Below are positions 22,596 through 31,349 of a stretch of DNA of 41,277 nt, one piece after another (the stretch's first letter is position 1; every line of letters starts with the position of its first letter). Under the pieces are notes generated by a model. That model made no database searches. It was not told the origin of the DNA and saw only the letters and a list, made by a program, of their open reading frames with translations. The position numbers were made by a program, and so were the translations under genes. Origin of the DNA: an uncultured Oscillospiraceae bacterium. GTDB lineage: Bacteria; Bacillota; Clostridia; Oscillospirales; Ruminococcaceae. Location: positions 1 to 41,277 of the forward strand of contig CAKQGD010000009.1 in NCBI GenBank assembly GCA_934232845.1, given 5' to 3'.

Positions 22596-23723
22596 TTATT
22601 CCTCCATAATTTTTTGCAGAATTGCGTCGGCATTCTGCGACCGAGACAAAAGCCCATATTCTTTTGAAAACAGCATAACGGCAATTTCCATCGGCTCGCT
22701 TCTTTGCCTTAAATGAAAGCAAACCCGTTCGGTCACGCGCGACAGCACCTTCTCCTGCAGCTTATATTCGCGAAGAATCTTCAAGGCAGCGTCACAGGCT
22801 GCACAGTCCAGAATTTCCCTCACAGCTCCTTCGGGCAAACCGCAGGCTGCGGCATGCGCCGCAAGAATCTCCATCCGGCAGTCGCCGTATTTGGAATGGG
22901 TGTTCAGCATTCCCCCGGCGCATTTCACCAGTTTCCCGATGTGACCGACCAGCAGGGCTCCCTGAAAGCCCAAATCCCGGCAGAAGTCTATCGTTTCTCC
23001 GATAAAGTTTGAGGACTGCACCGCGGTGTCGGAGTCAATCGAAAGGCCCGCACGGATAAAATCTGCGCCGTAATTACCGGGCGTCAGCAGTACATAATCA
23101 GGATTCGTCTCTCTGCGCTGGCGAAGCTCCACCCGAATGGTATCGATCAAAGCCTGTTCGCTCATGGGCTCCACAATTCCGGTTGTACCAAGAATGGAGA
23201 TTCCGTTGACGATGCCAAGCCTCGGGTTAAAGGTCTTTCGCGCCAGCGTTTCGCCGATTGGAACGGAAATCACAATATTCAGGCCGCCGCGATAATCAGC
23301 GAGGCGGCACACCTCTTCGACGTTTTCTAAAATCATTTTGCGCGGAACGGAATTGATGGCCACTTCTCCCACCGGCTGATCCAGACCGGGTTTTGTCACA
23401 CGGCCGACGCCTGTCCCACCTTCTATTCGGATGCCGGGAACCTCGCTTTTGGATACTTCAGCGACGATATGAGCGCCCTTTGTGACATCGGGGTCGTCGC
23501 CGCCGTCCTTTTCAATCGCGCAGGCCACACTTTTCTGCTCCATGCGAATATCCAGTACATCGAGATTCAGAGAAATTCCTTTAGGCGTCAAAAGAGATAT
23601 CTTATCTTTTCTCTTTCCGGTCAGCAGCATCCATGCCGCCGCTTTTGCCGCTGCCGCCGCGCAGGAGCCGGTCGTATAACCCAGTCGGAGTTTTTTTCCG
23701 TTTTTTACGATATATTCTTCCAT
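22596..23723 (-). CDS. cbiD: Cobalt-precorrin-5B C1-methyltransferase (CbiD)
   Basis: A 375-residue protein with the CbiD start KLRLGYTTGSCAAAAAKAA and the later motifs EVAINSVPRKMI and LVGHIGKLVKCAGGMLNTHS. CbiD methylates C1 in the anaerobic pathway and is not related to the other methylases here. Start ATG 23723 follows the cbiC stop by 4 bp; the upstream frame to 23828 overlaps cbiC and was rejected. Confidence 0.95.
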   Translation of the reverse strand: MEEYIVKNGKKLRLGYTTGSCAAAAAKAAAWMLLTGKRKDKISLLTPKGISLNLDVLDIRMEQKSVACAIEKDGGDDPDVTKGAHIVAEVSKSEVPGIRIEGGTGVGRVTKPGLDQPVGEVAINSVPRKMILENVEEVCRLADYRGGLNIVISVPIGETLARKTFNPRLGIVNGISILGTTGIVEPMSEQALIDTIRVELRQRRETNPDYVLLTPGNYGADFIRAGLSIDSDTAVQSSNFIGETIDFCRDLGFQGALLVGHIGKLVKCAGGMLNTHSKYGDCRMEILAAHAAACGLPEGAVREILDCAACDAALKILREYKLQEKVLSRVTERVCFHLRQRSEPMEIAVMLFSKEYGLLSRSQNADAILQKIMEE

Positions 23724-23727
23724 TCTG

Positions 23728-24351
23728 TCACCGTGTGATCTGGTAAAGCAGCGCGTTGCAGATTGCCGCCGCGACGTTGCTGCCGCCTTTGCGTCCACGG
23801 GCCACAATGTGAGGAATGGACGAAGCAAGGATCATCTCCTTGCTCTCCACAACATTGACAAAGCCAACCGGCACGCCGATAATCAATGCGGGAGAAAGCT
23901 TTCCGGCCTCTGCAAGCTCATACAGACGCACCAACGCCGTGGGCGCGTTTCCAATCGCAAAGATGCATGGCTTTTTCAGTGAGGCAGCTTTTTCCATGGA
24001 AACGATTGCGCGGGTCACGCCTCTCTCCTTTGCTTCCTGCGCCACATCCGGGTCAGACATGAAGCAGTGCGCCTCTCCTCCCAGACGAGCGAGAATGGTC
24101 TTGTTGACGCCGGATTTTGCCATCTGGGTATCGGTCACAATGTCGCAGCCGGCCCGAAGCGCCTCTATTCCTTTCAGAACGGCATGCTCGGAAAAAATTA
24201 AATTGTCCGCGTAATCAAAATCCGCGGTGGTGTGAATCGCCCGCTTGATGACAAGTTCATTTTCCGGGTCAAGTATTTTGTCACCCAACAGCTCTGTAAT
24301 GATTTCAAAGCTTCTTTTTTCAATTTCCATCGGTTTTATGTTTTCAATCAT
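23728..24351 (-). CDS. cbiC: Cobalt-precorrin-8 methylmutase (CbiC)
   Basis: A 207-residue enzyme that moves the methyl group from C11 to C12, giving cobyrinate. The conserved active-site His is in VIKRAIHTTADFDYADN, and GVPVGFVNVVESKE and RGRKGGSNVAAA are family blocks. Start ATG 24351 follows AAGGAG in the cbiA tail and overlaps cbiA by 8 bp. Confidence 0.95.
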   Translation of the reverse strand: MIENIKPMEIEKRSFEIITELLGDKILDPENELVIKRAIHTTADFDYADNLIFSEHAVLKGIEALRAGCDIVTDTQMAKSGVNKTILARLGGEAHCFMSDPDVAQEAKERGVTRAIVSMEKAASLKKPCIFAIGNAPTALVRLYELAEAGKLSPALIIGVPVGFVNVVESKEMILASSIPHIVARGRKGGSNVAAAICNALLYQITR

Positions 24352-25705
24352 GGCTGTGTTTCTCCTTCAGACAGGTTTGATAAAAGCCCTCCGCAAAGGC
24401 GGGATTGGAATAGAAATGAAAATGCGGATATCCGGCATACAGACGCGCATTTGCGCCGACACAATCCCATGTTCTGCCGGAGGCTTTTTGGGCAGTAAAG
24501 TCCTCTCCGACAATATCACAGTCCCAGTAATGAAACTCGTGCCCGCGAATCTCTTCTCCGGCTTTGCAAAGCAAGTTATCCCTTTTTGCACAAAGAGTGA
24601 TATAACCGAACCGGGTCAGCTTGCCGGTATCATAACAGTTTCCCTTTAAAAATCCGACCATCGGATGCCCGTCAATTTGCTGCGTCAGATACATAAATCC
24701 GCCGCACTCCGCAATACACGGCAGCCCCCGCTGTAGCGCACGAAAAATTTCGCTGCGCATGGAAAGATTGCGGCTCAGGCGTTCGGCGTAAAGTTCCGGA
24801 TATCCTCCGCCGAGGTAAAGGCCGTGAATCCCTTTGGGAAGCGATTGATCCGTCATAGGAGAAAAGGATACAAGCTCGGCGCCCATCTCTCGCAGCGCAT
24901 CGAGACTATCCTCATAATAAAAGCAAAACGCGCGGTCTCTCGCCACGGCAATTCGCACAGGCTCTACAAATTTTTTCAGGCGGACCGGCTCATAATCGAG
25001 ATCAGGGGCCTTGGATGCGAGGGAAAGAAGCCCGTCAAGATCCACGGTTTTCTCAGCCTGCTCCGCCAAAGCCTGCATTTTTTGACGGAGATTCTCGACC
25101 TCCGCTGCCGTGACCAAGCCAAGATGGCGGCTTTCCAGTGCGCAGTCCGTCATTTTAGGAAAATATCCCAGCGGCAAAACCGCGCCCGAAAAATACTCTA
25201 AAATAGATGCCGCGATCGATTTGTATGCCATAGCGGAACACTGATTTAAAATTACGCCGCAGATTCCGCTCTGAGGCTTCAGCGTAAGAAAACCCTGAAT
25301 CACGGCGAGAACCGAGAGAGACGCGCCTTTGGCGTTTACGACCAATACGACAGGAGTATTGGACATCCGGGCGATTTCATAGGTACTTCCCTTTGTTTCG
25401 GTCAGAGAAAGGCCGTCGTAGAAGCCCATCACTCCCTCGATTATACTGACATCGCAATCCCCGCTGTTTTTGGCAAGCAGACAGCGCAGCGTATTTTCAT
25501 CAAAGAAAAAGCTGTCCAGGTTTCTGCTCTTTGCGCCGATGATCTCGCTGTGAAACATCGGATCGATGTAGTCCGGACCGCATTTAAACGCTCCCACCTT
25601 CAGCCCGCGGTTACTCAGCGCCTGCAAAACAGCACAGACGACTGTGGTTTTTCCGCAGCCGCTGTTTGTGCCTGCCAATACGATGCGTGGAGATTTCTGC
25701 CGCAT
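24344..25705 (-). CDS. cbiA: Cobyrinic acid a,c-diamide synthase (CbiA)
   Basis: A 453-residue ATP- and glutamine-dependent amidase acting on carboxylates a and c of cobyrinate. The P-loop is VLAGTNSGCGKTT near the N-terminus, with KCGPDYIDPMFH after it. The amidotransferase domain has GLYLGGGYPELYAERL and the nucleophile Cys in IAECGGFMYL. Start ATG 25705 follows GGAGAG. It is the first biosynthetic gene after the transporter genes, 18 bp downstream. Confidence 0.95.
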   Translation of the reverse strand: MRQKSPRIVLAGTNSGCGKTTVVCAVLQALSNRGLKVGAFKCGPDYIDPMFHSEIIGAKSRNLDSFFFDENTLRCLLAKNSGDCDVSIIEGVMGFYDGLSLTETKGSTYEIARMSNTPVVLVVNAKGASLSVLAVIQGFLTLKPQSGICGVILNQCSAMAYKSIAASILEYFSGAVLPLGYFPKMTDCALESRHLGLVTAAEVENLRQKMQALAEQAEKTVDLDGLLSLASKAPDLDYEPVRLKKFVEPVRIAVARDRAFCFYYEDSLDALREMGAELVSFSPMTDQSLPKGIHGLYLGGGYPELYAERLSRNLSMRSEIFRALQRGLPCIAECGGFMYLTQQIDGHPMVGFLKGNCYDTGKLTRFGYITLCAKRDNLLCKAGEEIRGHEFHYWDCDIVGEDFTAQKASGRTWDCVGANARLYAGYPHFHFYSNPAFAEGFYQTCLKEKHSHD

Positions 25706-25723
25706 TTTTCTCTCTCCTTTCCT

Positions 25724-26830
25724 TTACGGAAGTTGCGTCAAAATCGGAATCCTCTGTTTTGCCGCCAAGGACAAAAGGCGGCGGTTTGTCTCATTAAATT
25801 CTCCTGTGGGAGTTCCCGCGTCAATGACTCCCTGACAGTCAGAGAGCAGCGCGGCCGCAGAAGTATATTTCTGTTCTGTGATTCGGTCAAACGCCGGAGA
25901 TGACACAACATGATCGCTTAATGCACGTGCGACCTGAAAGTCTATGTCGTTTTCAAATAAAACGCCGGTCGCAAAGGGAATCCGTTTTTTCTGAAGCGCA
26001 CGATAATACATAACGCCGTACCCTCCGCCGGCCACCACAAAAAGCTCAGGCTTTCCAGAGGGCTTCGTCAGTTCGACGCTGCCGAAAAGGGCGTTGTAAG
26101 AACCTTTTTCAATGTCATACAATTCTTCGACAGAAAGATCGCTGAGAATTTCTTCAGGACTGCCGAATGCTGTAATGGTTTCTCCCTTAACACACATGAG
26201 ATAATCAGAGACCTTTGCCGCGAGGTCAATTTCATGCAGAGACATGATCACTGTGATTTGCTTTTCCCTTGCCATTTCTCTTAAAATATCCAGAAGTTCT
26301 ATTTTGTGGCGGATATCCAGATACGCGGTGGGCTCGTCCAGAACAAGAACATGGGGTTCCTGGCAGATGGCTCTGGCCAAAAGAACACGCTGCCTCTGAC
26401 CGTCCGAAAGCGTGGAGAAATCTCTTTGTGCCAACTCTATGGCATGTACACGGCGAAGCGCGTCTTCTACTGCGGCTATGTCCTGCTGTGTCAGTTTGCC
26501 AAACAAATTTGTATATGGATAGCGCCCCATGGCGACTACTTCCGCGCAGGTGACCAGCTCCGGGCGAATTCGTTCGGTCAAAACCACTGAAATTTGCTGA
26601 GCCAATTCTTTCGGGGACCATTCGGCGATTTCTTTGCTTTCTATACAAACGCTGCCGCAGATAGCATCCAGATGACGTGTGATCGTTTTTAGAATGGTAG
26701 ATTTTCCCGCGCCGTTGGGACCAATCAGAGTAAGAATCGTGCCTTTGCCGATCTGAAACCCGATATCACGGATCAAAATTTCTCCCTCATACCCGACGGA
26801 GAGATCGCTTACGCTGAAATATGCTTCCAT
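25724..26830 (-). CDS. BtuD-like ABC transporter ATPase with an extra C-terminal domain
   Basis: A 368-residue protein. Residues 1-250 form an ATPase of the FepC/BtuD class: Walker A GPNGAGKST at 37-45, signature LSDGQ at 141-145 (Asp for the usual Gly), Walker B VLVLDE at 161-166 and H199 as the H-loop. Residues about 260-368 are additional. They start ELFVVAGGGYGVMYYRALQ, resemble a small Rossmann-type fold and contain no motif I can name. BtuD-class ATPases are about 250-260 aa, so this part is a true extension. It lies 1 bp after the permease gene and energises the importer, probably for corrinoid. Iron-siderophore or heme import are alternatives, less likely behind a cobalamin riboswitch. 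Confidence 0.85.
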   Translation of the reverse strand: MEAYFSVSDLSVGYEGEILIRDIGFQIGKGTILTLIGPNGAGKSTILKTITRHLDAICGSVCIESKEIAEWSPKELAQQISVVLTERIRPELVTCAEVVAMGRYPYTNLFGKLTQQDIAAVEDALRRVHAIELAQRDFSTLSDGQRQRVLLARAICQEPHVLVLDEPTAYLDIRHKIELLDILREMAREKQITVIMSLHEIDLAAKVSDYLMCVKGETITAFGSPEEILSDLSVEELYDIEKGSYNALFGSVELTKPSGKPELFVVAGGGYGVMYYRALQKKRIPFATGVLFENDIDFQVARALSDHVVSSPAFDRITEQKYTSAAALLSDCQGVIDAGTPTGEFNETNRRLLSLAAKQRIPILTQLP

Positions 26831-26831
26831 C

Positions 26832-27953
26832 TCAATCCTCCTGAAGCCGCTTGCGCTTGACCATCATATAGATTACCACCGGAGCGCCGAACACCGCAGT
26901 TACCGTGCCGATTTTCAGCTCCGTAGGCGCAAGCGCCGTTCGGGCGATCAAGTCACAGAATACGCAGAATACCGCGCCGCACAGAAAGACGGTGGGAATC
27001 ATATAAAGCGGCCGAGAAGTTTTCATCATGACCCGCGTGAGATGGGGAACCGCGATCCCCACAAATGAAATGGGGCCTGCAAACGCGGTGACGCAGGCGG
27101 AAAGAACGCTGGAAAGAAGGATCAACAGGGCTCGGAATAATTTCACATGGATTCCCATGCTCTTTGCATAGCCCTCGCCCAACGCATATACGGTCATCGG
27201 CTTAGAAAGCAGACAGGCGGCCAGCAGGCCAATCAAGCAGATGCCGGCAGCCGTTTTTACATGGCTCCAATTTGCACCGGAAAAAGAACCCATGGACCAG
27301 TTTGTCAAGTTGACGATATTATGGTCGTCGGCAAAAGCAACACAAAAATCTGTAACCGCGCTGCACACATATCCTACCATGATACCGATGACTAACAGCA
27401 TAGACATGTTGCTGACCTTTTGTGAAAACATAAGCACGATACAGGTGATCAGCAGAGAACCGAGAAAAGCGGCGATTACCAGTGTCATCGACGTGATATT
27501 GCCGATGCGGTCCGCCAGAAAAATCAGCGTCACTCCGACGACCATTTTGGCGCCGGAAGAAATCCCCAATTCAAAGGGACCCGCAATGGGATTGCGAAAA
27601 AATACCTGCAAAAGATATCCGGAAACGGAAAGCGCGCCTCCCAGCACGGCAGCCAGAATCATGCGGGGAATGCGGATTCCGAACAAAATCTGCCTCTCTG
27701 TGGAAGAATGAATAAACTGCAAAAGCGTTTCTGATGAGCCGCCGCTCATCAAATCGGAAATATAACAAGAAAGACCGTTTCCGATCAGATGAAAAACCTC
27801 TCGCGGCGAAATGGACACCGAGCCGATATTCACATTTAAGAAAAGTCCGCATACCAGCAAAGCGAGCAGCAAACCCGTCACCAAAAGAAATCTTTGCGTA
27901 TTTCCGAATTGCAGCGAATGATTTTTCGTTTGTTGTTCAATTTTAGGCGGCAT
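26832..27953 (-). CDS. FecCD/BtuC-type ABC transporter permease
   Basis: A 373-residue membrane protein with about nine or ten hydrophobic helices. FecCD motifs include FGIRIPRMILAAVLGGALSVSGYLLQ split around the first loop, RNPIAGPFELGISSGAK, WSMGSFSGANW and FAGPISFVGIAVPHLTR, the last forming the contact with the ATPase. Start ATG 27953 follows GAGAGAGG. An upstream frame to 28040 overlaps the binding-protein gene and was rejected. It is the channel of a vitamin B12- or siderophore-type importer; the operon points to corrinoids. Confidence 0.9.
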   Translation of the reverse strand: MPPKIEQQTKNHSLQFGNTQRFLLVTGLLLALLVCGLFLNVNIGSVSISPREVFHLIGNGLSCYISDLMSGGSSETLLQFIHSSTERQILFGIRIPRMILAAVLGGALSVSGYLLQVFFRNPIAGPFELGISSGAKMVVGVTLIFLADRIGNITSMTLVIAAFLGSLLITCIVLMFSQKVSNMSMLLVIGIMVGYVCSAVTDFCVAFADDHNIVNLTNWSMGSFSGANWSHVKTAAGICLIGLLAACLLSKPMTVYALGEGYAKSMGIHVKLFRALLILLSSVLSACVTAFAGPISFVGIAVPHLTRVMMKTSRPLYMIPTVFLCGAVFCVFCDLIARTALAPTELKIGTVTAVFGAPVVIYMMVKRKRLQED

Positions 27954-28008
27954 AAAATCGCCTCTCTCCTTCATGCACGATAAAACAAGCTTGCGCTGTA
28001 TAAGGGTT

Positions 28009-29142
28009 TCAGTGCAGCCGATGCAGAAACGGGAGTTCATCCATATCGTCCGCCTGCCCCGAAAAAATCAGATGAAAGCTTTGAATCATTTGTCCAAGCT
28101 GCGTCGTTTCCTGATACATATTTTTTCCGGTGCACCATACATTCCCGGTTTGCACTGCCTTCAGTCCGGATAAAATTGGATTGAGGGCAATCAGGTCGTC
28201 GATGGTTTGGATTTCCCCGCCCACTGTGCTGTTATAGATAATATAATCCGCCTCTTTTGCGGCGGCGAAAAAAGTCTCCATCTCCATTGTAACGGTCGAT
28301 GTTCTTTTTTCCGGATCTCCCAATTCATCAAACACATATGTGCCGCCGGCTAAATCAATCATTTTCGTAATATAATCGCCGGTTTTATGTGCAACCACAT
28401 AGCCGGAGGAGCTGATATAAAAGAAAGCAACCGTAGAGCCTGTATCCTGCATATTGGCGCCGTTCAGATACTGCTTCTGTTCTGCAAAAAGTTTTTCCGC
28501 TTTTTCTTCCTCGTTGAGAATCGCACCATAAAGCTTGATCCACTCCGTACGGCCAAGCGGATGATTTTCATTGCTTGACTGGTCCATAAGAACGGCGACT
28601 CCCAGCTCTTCCAGCTTCTCTTTTACCTCGGAGGCATGTCCGATCATTGTAGACTCGATCGCCAGAGGGCATGCATGGTGCAGAATCATTTCATAATCCG
28701 GCTCGCTGTATTTTCCTGCAAAGAGAATCTTTCCGTCATGCATCGCGGCTTTTGCGTTTTCTATGTGCCATGCGTCCTCCCGGACGCTGGAAAGCCGAAT
28801 CGTATCCAGACGGTCCAATGCGTCAAACAGACACATTGTGGCCGTTGCCGCGAGATAGATATTTTCCACCGGCTGATACAAAGGAATAATATCCTTCGCG
28901 ACGCCTTTCGGAAGAGAGGCATTTTCTGGGATCACCAGAAAACGACTGCCGTCGCCCAAGGTAATCAGTTTATATCCGCCTGCGTAATAATCGACTGTAA
29001 ACTCAGAGGCATAGTCGAGCTGCATGCTGGATTCAGGCTCCCATCCGTTTCCAAGCCCGGCCGGCGTTTCCTGCTGTGCACATCCGCAAAGAAAAGATGC
29101 AAAAATTAAAATCGCAAAAAGCAATGGGAAATATCGTCTCAT
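28009..29142 (-). CDS. Substrate-binding lipoprotein of the BtuF/FepB class
   Basis: A 377-residue lipoprotein with signal peptide and lipobox FLCGC (Cys21). The periplasmic-binding-protein fold of the PF01497 type is indicated by PVENIYLAATATMCLFDAL, a long interdomain helix and the C-terminal lobe (IDLAGGTYVFDELGDPEKR). It captures the ligand outside the membrane and passes it to the permease encoded 55 bp downstream. The ligand is inferred to be a corrinoid. It lies 3 bp after the small lipoprotein gene. Confidence 0.85.
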   Translation of the reverse strand: MRRYFPLLFAILIFASFLCGCAQQETPAGLGNGWEPESSMQLDYASEFTVDYYAGGYKLITLGDGSRFLVIPENASLPKGVAKDIIPLYQPVENIYLAATATMCLFDALDRLDTIRLSSVREDAWHIENAKAAMHDGKILFAGKYSEPDYEMILHHACPLAIESTMIGHASEVKEKLEELGVAVLMDQSSNENHPLGRTEWIKLYGAILNEEEKAEKLFAEQKQYLNGANMQDTGSTVAFFYISSSGYVVAHKTGDYITKMIDLAGGTYVFDELGDPEKRTSTVTMEMETFFAAAKEADYIIYNSTVGGEIQTIDDLIALNPILSGLKAVQTGNVWCTGKNMYQETTQLGQMIQSFHLIFSGQADDMDELPFLHRLH

Positions 29143-29145
29143 AGT

Positions 29146-29538
29146 TTATGCCTCTTCTGCGGTGGCACTATCGAAGTGCAGTGTATATTCAATCACATGC
29201 GGTTCACTCATGGCGATGGTACATGCGCTGACCTTCATATCCGTGTCGAGAACGACGGGAATCACAAAAGTCGAATTTCCTTCTGTCTGAATAGGCTCGC
29301 AGCGTACATCATCAACCAGCATGTATTCGTAGTATGGGCTTCCCCATACGATCGTGGCAGTCATGGTTTCTCCGTCTACCTGCAAAAGAGCAGGTGATTC
29401 TACGCTTGCCCGGCCGCTTCCTCCGGACAGCGCAACATCGATACGGTAGAGGCCGTTTTCCTCTATTTTACCGCCGCATCCGGATAATGCAAGGCACAGC
29501 AATACCAAAGAGGATATCAAGACGCATATTTTTTTCAT
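29146..29538 (-). CDS. Small lipoprotein with a beta-rich, NEAT-like domain
   Basis: A 130-residue lipoprotein: signal peptide, lipobox LSGC (Cys21), then one domain beginning GLYRIDVALSGGSGRASVES. The alternating pattern, WGSPYYEYMLVDD and the closing HVIEYTLHFD resemble iron-transport-associated (NEAT-like) beta sandwiches. The same general pattern (G-x-Y...V...G.M) occurs in the C-terminal domain of CbiK next door, so they may be related. It sits between cbiK and the importer, suggesting an accessory surface protein handling a tetrapyrrole or metal. The family is an inference; no ligand residue is identified. Confidence 0.6.
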   Translation of the reverse strand: MKKICVLISSLVLLCLALSGCGGKIEENGLYRIDVALSGGSGRASVESPALLQVDGETMTATIVWGSPYYEYMLVDDVRCEPIQTEGNSTFVIPVVLDTDMKVSACTIAMSEPHVIEYTLHFDSATAEEA

Positions 29539-29581
29539 CTGTTCTCTCCCGCCATGTTTAAAATTTTTCTTGATAAGTCAA

Positions 29582-29621
29582 TTAGAAATATTGCCAGGCA
29601 ATTGCCTGGCAATATTTCTAA
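29582..29621. repeat. Perfect 40-bp palindrome between cbiK and the next lipoprotein gene
   Basis: Bases 29582-29601 (TTAGAAATATTGCCAGGCAA) are exactly the reverse complement of 29602-29621. In RNA this forms an 18-bp stem with an AATT loop, 25 nt after the cbiK stop. No T-run follows on the minus strand, so it is more likely an mRNA-stabilising or partial-termination hairpin than a full terminator. A protein-binding site is also possible. Confidence 0.7.
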
Positions 29622-29646
29622 AAGCTGCTGCTTAATTTTTAGAAAG

Positions 29647-31194
29647 TTATACCACGGGAACGGCCCCGCTCACAGAAACCTTATGGTCATACCAAACGCC
29701 TTTCTTGCCAATCAAAGCAAGATAAAACTCTTTTTCAAGATAGGGTACCGGAATATCAAAGCCGTATACTTCTTCGGTCGTACCGTCTTGATATGTAACG
29801 GTATCCACAGTGGGCTGAAGGGGAGCAGCACCTTCTGTCTGCGCATCCGACGCCAATCCGGGGAACAGATTCAGAATTCCTTTGGATGCCAAAGAAACAT
29901 GAATCGTCATTTGTCCGTCTTTTACAGTGAGAGTGCCCTTGCCGTCCAACGCTTCGTTCACATGAAACATACCGCTGTCCGTATCAAAATCCGCAGTATA
30001 AGTGCCGTTTTCAAGCGCGGGAGACATCACCGCTGCAGTGTGTGCAGCGTAAAGTTCTTTGATCGCTTGAATACGGCCCAAACCTTCAATCTGGCAATCG
30101 ACACTTTCAAAAGCGCCGGAGGCTGCAAACATGCTCTTCCACGAGTCTTCCTCATCGCTTGCCATGTCATTATTGGCATGGTCACCTGCGACGACCATCA
30201 ACGGGCGCAGGACAACTTTTTGATAGCCTGCTTCCTTGACGGCTTCGATAACCGCTTCACAGGCAGTTTCTTCCGGTTCCCCTTCCACGGTACCGATAAA
30301 AACATTTTTGTAACCGAGGGCATCCATCTGCGCCTGCATCTGCGTATAGCTGATTTTGGCGGCGTGAGAGGTGCCGTGGCCAAGGAAAACAAAGGCGACT
30401 CCGTCTGCGGCGGCAGAATCCAAAGTATCGTACCCCGCGTCTGCGACAGCCTCGGCCGTCACGGCTTCGGCGACAACGGCTTTGTCCGCATTGATCACTG
30501 CGGCGTCATTCCCTACTTCTCCGAGCAAAGGCTCTGCCACGCGTACGGATTCAAACTTGTCCTCATACTGTGAGAGCGAGTCCATCAGTTCATCATATTC
30601 GGCGCCGTGCATCAGATGGGTAGGCTGAACCACCAGATTTTTTACGCCATTCTCAACCGCGCGCTGCAGCGCCTGATCCACATTATCGATAAACTCACCG
30701 TCGCGAGCCTGCACATGGTTGATGATGATTTGAGCGGTAAAGGCTCTTCTGACGGACCAATCCGGATTTGCCTCCTGAATGGCGTCTTCAATCCCCTTGA
30801 TATCGGCGGCACGGCTGTCGTTGAACGACGTACCGAAGCTTACGACGAGAATTTCATTTTCCCCGATTTGGTCCTGATTGCGGGGGTCATCAAGAGCGGC
30901 GTCTCCGGTATCCCTGCCAAAATAGTCGGGATCCTCGACCAGCTCTTTTTGAGCATCGGTCAAAGCGTCCCATGCGGCTTTTGCCGCAGCGCACTGTGCA
31001 TCGGTGTCCTCTGTGCGTTTCTGCACATAGATCGCATCAATCAGAGCCGAAACCTCATCGGCCGCAGCCTGATCCGTAACGGGTTCTGCCGGGTCCTGTT
31101 TTTCTGACGAAACAGGAGTATTGGCATTTTGGCAGCCAAGCAGCGCCGCTGTCAGCACGGCTGCCGCCATAAGAGTACATAATGTCTTTTTCAT
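29647..31194 (-). CDS. cbiK: Extracytoplasmic sirohydrochlorin cobaltochelatase lipoprotein (CbiK) with C-terminal extra domain
   Basis: A 515-residue lipoprotein. Residues 1-21 are a signal peptide with lipobox LLGC (Cys21). Residues 42-105 form a helical segment. Residues about 112-390 are a CbiK chelatase with EILVVSFGTSFNDSR and metal/tetrapyrrole residues at H273 (FLGHGTSHAA), E304 or E306 (GTVEGEPE) and H339 (GDHANNDM). Residues about 395-515 are a beta-rich, NEAT-like domain (ENGTYTADFDTDSGMFHV). CbiK inserts cobalt into sirohydrochlorin; the Salmonella enzyme is cytosolic and about 260 aa. Start ATG 31194 follows AAAGGGGC by about 8 nt; a longer frame reaching 31446 runs through the riboswitch and was rejected. 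It is the first gene after that riboswitch. Confidence 0.88.
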   Translation of the reverse strand: MKKTLCTLMAAAVLTAALLGCQNANTPVSSEKQDPAEPVTDQAAADEVSALIDAIYVQKRTEDTDAQCAAAKAAWDALTDAQKELVEDPDYFGRDTGDAALDDPRNQDQIGENEILVVSFGTSFNDSRAADIKGIEDAIQEANPDWSVRRAFTAQIIINHVQARDGEFIDNVDQALQRAVENGVKNLVVQPTHLMHGAEYDELMDSLSQYEDKFESVRVAEPLLGEVGNDAAVINADKAVVAEAVTAEAVADAGYDTLDSAAADGVAFVFLGHGTSHAAKISYTQMQAQMDALGYKNVFIGTVEGEPEETACEAVIEAVKEAGYQKVVLRPLMVVAGDHANNDMASDEEDSWKSMFAASGAFESVDCQIEGLGRIQAIKELYAAHTAAVMSPALENGTYTADFDTDSGMFHVNEALDGKGTLTVKDGQMTIHVSLASKGILNLFPGLASDAQTEGAAPLQPTVDTVTYQDGTTEEVYGFDIPVPYLEKEFYLALIGKKGVWYDHKVSVSGAVPVV

Positions 31195-31264
31195 AAGAAA
31201 AGCCCCTTTCCTGAATTTCGGATTTTCCTTGTAGCAATGCGAATCTATTGATTTCACAGTGCTG

Positions 31265-31289
31265 AAAAAATCCTCTATCAGAAAAGAGG
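31265..31289 (-). terminator. Possible attenuator terminator downstream of the riboswitch
   Basis: On the minus strand CCTCT (31289-31285) pairs with AGAGG (31276-31272) around an 8-nt loop, followed by A and TTTTTT (31270-31265). The stem is short, so strength is uncertain. Its place between aptamer and cbiK fits a transcription-terminating expression platform. Confidence 0.45.
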
Positions 31290-31349
31290 GCATATTTTGC
31301 GCTGGATCCATCATAAATTTGTGACTCGCAAATTTAAAATTTGGGTTTT

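Noticed and set aside
29554..30573. Long plus-strand open frame (339 codons)
   Set aside because: It lies antisense to cbiK, has no ribosome binding site and a low-complexity, His/Arg/Cys-rich product typical of a shadow frame.
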